Source: Alphaproteobacteria bacterium
Lineage (GTDB): Bacteria > Pseudomonadota > Alphaproteobacteria > Rhizobiales > BM303
DNA length: 64,000 nt
NCBI GenBank assembly: GCA_024275895.1
Contig: JAJRYE010000046.1
Coordinates: forward strand, 1 to 64,000
Reading direction: 5' to 3'
Below are positions 60,243 through 64,000 of the stretch, in pieces. Position 1 is the stretch's first letter; each line of letters begins with the position of its first letter. The notes under the pieces are model-generated. The model saw nothing but the letters and a program-made list of their open reading frames with translations, searched no databases and was not told the origin of the DNA. The position numbers and the translations under genes are program-made.

Positions 60243-61121
60243 CATTTCAATTTCGTTTTCAACCATATCGGCAAAGCCTGGAGCATTGCCCTTGATGCCA
60301 CCTCGCATTTGATCGAGGATGATGGCCTGGCGCTGGCGGGCAATATTGCCTTTTGCATGATACTGGCGCTGTTTCCGTTTTTGATTCTGCTCACCGCGTT
60401 CGCTGGATTTCTGGGCAATCAGCAACTGGCCGAAACGGTTGTCAATTACCTGCTCTCCGTCGCCCCGCGCGAGATCGCCGGACCTCTGGCGCCCGAGATT
60501 CACAAACTCCTCACTGTCCCGCGAACCGGTTTACTCACCCTTGGCGTCCTGTTGACCCTGTGGACGGCCTCGGGCGCGGTCGAGAGCGTTCGTGTCGGCC
60601 TCAACCGCGCCTATGAGTTTAACGAGCGCCGCTCCTACGGGTTCCGGCTGCTGGAAAATATTGTCTTTGTCATCGGCGGCGCGGCCGTCTTGCTGGTGCT
60701 GGCGGCCGGCATTGTCTTCGGCCCTGTTTTGTGGGCCAAAATCACTTATTTCATACCGGCCATGAAGGCGTTTACACCGGCGTTTCATTTCCTGCGCTAT
60801 CCGGTCTCGCTTTTCTTGCTGGCCGGCGCGCTCATCCTCGGGCATCTGTTCCTGCCCGTTTACCGCCACGCTCTGGCAGAGCTTTGGCCCGGCATTGTCC
60901 TGACCATGATTTTATGGCTGGCCGGGGCCATCGGCTATTCAGAATATCTGGCGCGCTTCAGCACATTATCGAGCATGTATGCCGGACTGACCGGATTTAT
61001 TATCGCCCTGATCTTTTTATATCTCTCCGCCGCCCTGTTGATCTGGGGCGGCGAGGTCAACCAGATTCTGATCCAGCGCCGCCAGGCCCGGCAACCGGCG
61101 CGCGCCTGTACCCGTTCATGA
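60243..61121 (+). CDS. YihY/BrkB family inner-membrane protein
   Basis: ALAGNIAFCMILALFPFLILLTAFAGFLG; TLWTASGAVESVRVGLNRAYE; GLTGFIIALIFLYLSAALLIWGGEVN; start taken at ATG 60243. Confidence 0.9.
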   Translation, partial: HFNFVFNHIGKAWSIALDATSHLIEDDGLALAGNIAFCMILALFPFLILLTAFAGFLGNQQLAETVVNYLLSVAPREIAGPLAPEIHKLLTVPRTGLLTLGVLLTLWTASGAVESVRVGLNRAYEFNERRSYGFRLLENIVFVIGGAAVLLVLAAGIVFGPVLWAKITYFIPAMKAFTPAFHFLRYPVSLFLLAGALILGHLFLPVYRHALAELWPGIVLTMILWLAGAIGYSEYLARFSTLSSMYAGLTGFIIALIFLYLSAALLIWGGEVNQILIQRRQARQPARACTRS

Positions 61122-61610
61122 TTTGCCCGCGCGGGCATAAAAAAAACTGAACAGGGCAAAACCGATCGAGTAAAACACATTATATCCGGCAGGCGAGAGA
61201 CCAAGGATACGAAATGGTGGTTCATCGCAAGGTACAATTTTTGCGTGTTTGAGTTGTGACATCAGATCGCCGACATTGCCCGAAAACCCGTTTCCCGGCG
61301 AGCAGGCCGTGGGCCCGGACCAGAATTTCCATTCCACCCCGGAATGAAAGACCGCAATCCCGGCGCCGATCAGCATCAACCCGCCAACAAGAGCGATTAC
61401 CAGCCGCGCCGCGCCTTGTTTGTCAAAACGAATCAGGCCAAGCGCGGCAAACCCAAGCCCGAAGGCGAGATAATACGGCCAGCGCTGCTTCAGGCACAGC
61501 GAGCAGGGCGCATATCCCAGACCATACTGGGTAAACCAGGCCACGCATAATGCGGTCGCGCTGGCAAGAATAATCAGGAAGGAAACCTGGGAGAGACGAA
61601 GCTGCGGCAT
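61116..61610 (-). CDS. disulfide bond formation protein B family
   Basis: YGLGYAPCSLCLKQRWPYY with second Cys pair ACSPGN..VPCDEPPF. Confidence 0.9.
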   Translation of the reverse strand: MPQLRLSQVSFLIILASATALCVAWFTQYGLGYAPCSLCLKQRWPYYLAFGLGFAALGLIRFDKQGAARLVIALVGGLMLIGAGIAVFHSGVEWKFWSGPTACSPGNGFSGNVGDLMSQLKHAKIVPCDEPPFRILGLSPAGYNVFYSIGFALFSFFYARAGKS

Positions 61611-61624
61611 GAGTTTTTTTCCGG

Positions 61625-62206
61625 TTACAGCAGATATTTGACGGCTATAAAGCCGCCAAAGAGTAAAACAACAAAAAGCGTCGCCGCAAGGCCGAATCGC
61701 TTTTCGATAAAATCGCGCACCTGGGGGCCAAGCCAGTAGAGCAGGGCGGTAACGGCAAAAAACCGCAAGCCGCGCGCCGCGATGCTGGCGAAAACAAATA
61801 CCGCCAGATTAAGCTCCGCCGCACCGCTGGCAATGGTGATCAGTTTATAGGGCAGGGGCGTAAGCCCGAAAGCAAAAACGATCCAGGCGCCATATTCATG
61901 ATACTGGGCCGTGAACTGGGCAAACTTGTCCTCAAGGCCGTAAATGCCCAGAATCATCTGGCCGATACCCGCCATGAGAAAAAATCCGATAGCGTATCCC
62001 AGCATGCCGCCCAGAACCGAAGCGGTCATGGCAATTGCCGCCAGAGCCCAGGCCCGGGCCCGCTGGGCCAGCACCATGGGGACAAGCATGATATCGGGCG
62101 GAATGGGGAAAAACGAGCTTTCGACAAAAGAAACCCCCGCCAGCGCCCAGCGCGCATGCCTGTGTCCGGCCAGGTCCAGCGTCCAGTGATAAAGTCTTTT
62201 CAGCAT
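61625..62206 (-). CDS. YqaA/DedA-type (VTT domain) membrane protein
   Basis: FVESSFFPIPPDIMLVPMVLAQRARAWALAAIAMTASVLGGMLGYAIG; start at ATG 62206. Confidence 0.87.
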   Translation of the reverse strand: MLKRLYHWTLDLAGHRHARWALAGVSFVESSFFPIPPDIMLVPMVLAQRARAWALAAIAMTASVLGGMLGYAIGFFLMAGIGQMILGIYGLEDKFAQFTAQYHEYGAWIVFAFGLTPLPYKLITIASGAAELNLAVFVFASIAARGLRFFAVTALLYWLGPQVRDFIEKRFGLAATLFVVLLFGGFIAVKYLL

Positions 62207-62368
62207 ATCGCCCCTTGGCGTTATTGCGGCTTTGCGTTGCAGGTGAACTGTTAGCAGCGCCGTCCCGGCTTGTCCATGCAATGACAAAACTCTTGCGCCG
62301 TTCCACCGATCACCATTCGAGGTTGACGGGTCCGCTCTCTTGAGTATGATCCGCCCGCATACAGCCTT

Positions 62369-62455
62369 GCCCCTGTGGCGGAATTGGTAGACGCGCTGGA
62401 TTCAAAATCCAGTTCCCGTACGGGAGTGGGAGTTCGATTCTCCCCGGGGGCACCA
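62369..62455 (+). tRNA. tRNA-Leu, anticodon CAA, CCA encoded
   Basis: GCCCCTGTGGCGGAATTGGTAGACGCGCTGGATTCAAAATCCAG...GGGAGTTCGATTCTCCCCGGGGGCACCA. Confidence 0.96.
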
Positions 62456-62464
62456 TTTTACATA

Positions 62465-62760
62465 TCTCGCGGCTACTCCTCGCTACGCTCGGGCCTCCGG
62501 TGGGGCGGCTTGACCGGCCGTCGCCCGGTCGGGCTTTGGGGAGAGTATTCGAGGTTTCTCTGCCCCGCTGCACCATTATTTGTCTCGCGGCTATTCCTCG
62601 CTAGCGCTCGGGCCTCCGACGGGGCGCGCTGGCCGCGCGGCGCCCGGTCGGGCTCTGGGGAGAGTGTTCGAGGTTTCTCAGCCCTACTGCACCATTATTT
62701 GTCTCGCGGCTATTCCTCGCTACGCTCGGGCCTCCGGTGGGGCGGCTTGACCGGCCGGCG
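62465..62760 (+). repeat. tandem ~118-119 bp repeat, 2.5 units, directly 3' of tRNA-Leu
   Basis: TCTCGCGGCTA(C/T)TCCTCGCTA(G)CGCTCGGGCCTCCG begins at 62465, 62583 and 62702; each full unit ends with a T-arm/CACCA-like remnant. Confidence 0.85.
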
Positions 62761-62885
62761 GCGCTTGCACCGCTTGGTGCGCCGGGCTTGAGGTTTAACC
62801 TCTCAAAGGTTCATGTTCTTTATTGCTCCCCGGCCGCTTTTGTGCCTTTTCTTGGCTTTTTTCAGAAACCGGCGGGATGATTTTA

Positions 62886-62901
62886 CTTGACTTAAGTCAA
62901 G
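62886..62901 (+). promoter_or_regulatory. FNR/FixK-type binding palindrome
   Basis: CTTGACTTAAGTCAAG, perfect 16-bp palindrome containing TTGAC-N4-GTCAA. Confidence 0.6.
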
Positions 62902-62914
62902 AGCGGTCATAAAA

Positions 62915-63112
62915 TTGTTATGGCTATGGCAGCAATATGACAAATTGTCGCGGTGGCTGGGGGCACGTTTGGCGCATGAACGCTTGGCGGGCTTCGGGGA
63001 AAAAGAGCAATCGCAATTCTTGTTGATGAAAATTACATTATCATTTCTGGTATTGATAATTTTTATCAGTATTATTTGTTGCGCTTCATTATATTTTCTA
63101 AAAAATGCCTGA
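62915..63112 (+). CDS. possible small single-TM protein (TTG start)
   Basis: 65 aa with C-terminal hydrophobic helix; just downstream of the FNR-like box; no recognised family. Confidence 0.35.
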   Translation: MLWLWQQYDKLSRWLGARLAHERLAGFGEKEQSQFLLMKITLSFLVLIIFISIICCASLYFLKNA

Positions 63113-63255
63113 TTACACTTCGACTATTTTGTTGGTTTGGTATATTATTATCTTATAATAAGTATTTAGTTATAAATTTATTGACAATATAGTTTATTGG
63201 GTATTTCATACACTTCCATCTGGGGAATAATAACAAACAAGAGGATGGCAACAAA

Positions 63256-64000
63256 ATGGGGGAAATACAGAAAATGGAGACAATACGGAACTCTTTGAAA
63301 AATATGGTAATGGCCGGGTTGCTCGCTACAGCAGCCGGGTTCGGGTTCAGCGCATCTGCTCTTGCCGAAGGCGATGACAAGGATGCTCATGAAGCCGCCG
63401 TGATGGAACTGGTTGTGAAAAAGGGGATTCCCATCCCCCCGGACTATATTGAAAGCCTGTTCAAAATTCCCAACGCTTTTGGCGAAGGGGCCGCATGCGT
63501 GATCTGTCACAGCTCCAATGATCCCAAAAAAGCCTATCGCGGTCTTGACCTGTCAAGCTGTCAGGGGCTTTTGAAAGGCTCGATGGAAGCTCCGGTGCGC
63601 AAGGTGGTTATTCCCGGAAAACCCAAAGCGGGCTTCCTGCGCCGGTTCCTGCGCAATAACCGCATGCCGCTGGGTGTGGCTTTCGACTATCCGACCGATA
63701 CGGAGAATATTCTGGCCGTTAAGAAATGGATTGATGACGGGGCCAGGGACAGCAATCACTTCGAGCAAAAAATCCTTCCCCTTTTCGCCCAGAGGAATGC
63801 GTTCGGGACCGAACATACCTGCGTTGAATGCCATATGTCCAATCAGGAGCCGCCCAGCTTCCACGAGCTGAACATGTCAAGCTACAAGGGCATCATGCTC
63901 GGGGCCGATGCTGTCGCCAAGGCCGCCGAAGGCAAGCCGCCGGTCAAGATCGTGATCCCCGGAGATTCGGCAAACAGCAAGCTGTATCAGCGCCTTGTCG
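63256..64000 (+). CDS. secreted multihaem c-type cytochrome, 5' part (continues beyond window)
   Basis: My translation: signal peptide MVMAGLLATAAGFGFSASALAE, two haem motifs CVICH and CVECH in similar repeats; open to window end and absent from the supplied ORF track. Confidence 0.85.
   Translation, partial: MGEIQKMETIRNSLKNMVMAGLLATAAGFGFSASALAEGDDKDAHEAAVMELVVKKGIPIPPDYIESLFKIPNAFGEGAACVICHSSNDPKKAYRGLDLSSCQGLLKGSMEAPVRKVVIPGKPKAGFLRRFLRNNRMPLGVAFDYPTDTENILAVKKWIDDGARDSNHFEQKILPLFAQRNAFGTEHTCVECHMSNQEPPSFHELNMSSYKGIMLGADAVAKAAEGKPPVKIVIPGDSANSKLYQRLV

Noticed and set aside
62465-62760. Repeats considered as a CRISPR array
   Set aside because: Units are ~118 bp with no short-repeat/spacer structure and no cas genes nearby.
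62375-62791. 138-aa ORF across tRNA-Leu and the tandem repeats
   Set aside because: It reads through a tRNA gene and repeated non-coding units.
63136-63170. AT-rich inverted repeat TTATTAT-CTT-ATAATAA upstream of the cytochrome gene
   Set aside because: The region is so AT-rich that such a hairpin is expected by chance; no T-run to support a terminator.

Overview
The window looks like a contiguous chromosomal segment of an alphaproteobacterium, probably Hyphomicrobiales-like. This rests on gene order, CtrA/CpdR-type cell-cycle genes, DUF1674, the large NAD-glutamate dehydrogenase and rhizobial-style dispersed palindromes. Most of it is core or metabolic: an NAD-dependent formate dehydrogenase (fdsB-fdsA-fdhD) next to a SulP transporter; tRNA-Ser; rplU-rpmA-obgE-proB-proA-nadD; argG; cpdR/zinc-ribbon/ftsEX; plsC plus a sulfotransferase; a copper-protein pair; a prenyl synthase; rsmB and heparinase; SPFH/NfeD; motAB; an L,D-transpeptidase; a ZnuA-like binding protein; a two-component system next to a TRAP transporter; a large cluster of fused indolepyruvate oxidoreductase, two CoA ligases and a Liv-type ABC transporter; hemH; purH; NAD-GDH; YihY; DsbB; YqaA; tRNA-Leu; and the start of a multihaem cytochrome c that runs off the window. 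The most interesting item not explained by proteins is a predicted ~210-nt structured RNA at about 31986-32198. It has a near-consensus sigma70 promoter, several hairpins and a strong intrinsic terminator that overlaps the 3' end of an ArsR gene antisense. Other leads are tandem ~118-bp repeats that repeat the 3' end of tRNA-Leu, dispersed palindromes whose ends coincide with gene stop codons, paired CtrA-like boxes upstream of ftsE, a perfect FNR/FixK-like palindrome upstream of the cytochrome gene, and a secreted cysteine-domain protein with a histone-H1-like tail. No CRISPR array, transposase, integrase or rRNA was recognised. All calls come from reading the sequence; no database search was run.
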